Below are positions 63,841 through 64,000 of a DNA stretch of 64,000 nt, one piece after another (the first letter of the stretch is position 1; every line of letters starts with the position of its first letter). Position numbers and translations under genes: made by a program. The notes beneath the pieces are model-generated. The model did not search any database. It saw only the letters and a program-made list of their open reading frames with translations, and was not told the DNA's origin. The DNA is from Afipia carboxidovorans OM5 (GTDB lineage Bacteria > Pseudomonadota > Alphaproteobacteria > Rhizobiales > Xanthobacteraceae), in contig NC_015684.1 of NCBI RefSeq assembly GCF_000218565.1, positions 3,422,001 through 3,486,000 of the forward strand, written 5' to 3'.

Positions 63841-64000
63841 TCAGCTCCCCGCCTTCTTCTGCAGACGCAGCAGCATCAGCCGCGCGGCGGCGAGCACAAA
63901 GAACGTCAGCACGAACAACAGCAGGCCGAGCAGCATCAGGCTCGATTGATGCAGACCGTCGCTCTCGGCGAATTCGCTTGCGATCGCCGCGGAGATCGTA
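63841..64000 (-). CDS. pstC: Phosphate ABC transporter permease PstC, C-terminal part
   Basis: Only the last 52 codons are in the window; the gene continues beyond 64000. The frame ends SLMLLGLLLFVLTFFVLAAARLMLL in its final helix followed by a basic tail RLQKKAGS, as expected of PstC. It is assigned by position before pstA and by this helix. The rest of the operon (pstS, phoR) should lie to the right. Confidence 0.85.
   Translation of the reverse strand, partial: TISAAIASEFAESDGLHQSSLMLLGLLLFVLTFFVLAAARLMLLRLQKKAGS

Overview
The window looks like chromosome from an alphaproteobacterium of the Bradyrhizobium/Afipia/Rhodopseudomonas group (Nitrobacteraceae). Supporting evidence: high GC; a 5-aminolevulinate synthase (C4 haem pathway); an F0-only atp operon with a b' subunit; the aa3 oxidase order ctaC-ctaD-ctaB-coxF-ctaG-ctaE; a SAM-II riboswitch before metZ; GcrA; a PodJ-like Sel1 protein; and intergenic palindromes of the kind common in that family. 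I saw no phage, insertion sequence or CRISPR array. The genes are mostly housekeeping, with one small accessory-looking module at the left end.

Left end (1-5.6 kb): an MHS-family transporter (partial), a DJ-1/PfpI protein, a small cupin, an XRE-cupin regulator, a flavin/2Fe-2S reductase, a class II aldolase-like protein and a LysR regulator. Three promoters here carry the same inverted repeat (GTWTC-N7-GAWAC) over the -10 region, so most of the module probably forms one regulon of the XRE-cupin protein. Its substrate is unknown. This is the best candidate for an undescribed system.

5.7-14 kb: bioB, then hemA with an FNR/FixK-type box overlapping the bioB stop; a FixJ-type regulator divergent from a 1187-residue transporter-like hybrid histidine kinase; a NarL-type regulator that overlaps the kinase tail; and a secreted coiled-coil protein. 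14.4-17 kb: the atpIBEF'F operon with a clear terminator. 17-28 kb, all on the minus strand: a lipoprotein, an acetyltransferase, an M16 protease, thrC, SURF1 with a 37-codon leader ORF, and the cytochrome aa3 operon.

28-46 kb: IalB-like protein, tldD, signal peptidase I, PAN-domain protein, gshA, MarR regulator, PodJ-like Sel1 protein, TPR methyltransferase, MATE exporter, pyrD, an S24 repressor-like protein, a Tat-exported carbonic-anhydrase-like protein, ybaK, lysK and an orphan solute-binding protein. 46-56 kb: a glycosyltransferase with a possible c-di-GMP-binding head, SCO1, tRNA-Gly(CCC), a double-length dCTP deaminase, SAM-II riboswitch and metZ, then an OpgC-type acyltransferase with two SGNH hydrolases. 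56-64 kb: apaG, hslO, argF-argD, gcrA, and the phosphate operon phoB-phoU-pstB-pstA-pstC (cut by the window end).

Functions were assigned from motifs and recalled family features, without database searches. Promoters and operators are predictions from the sequence.
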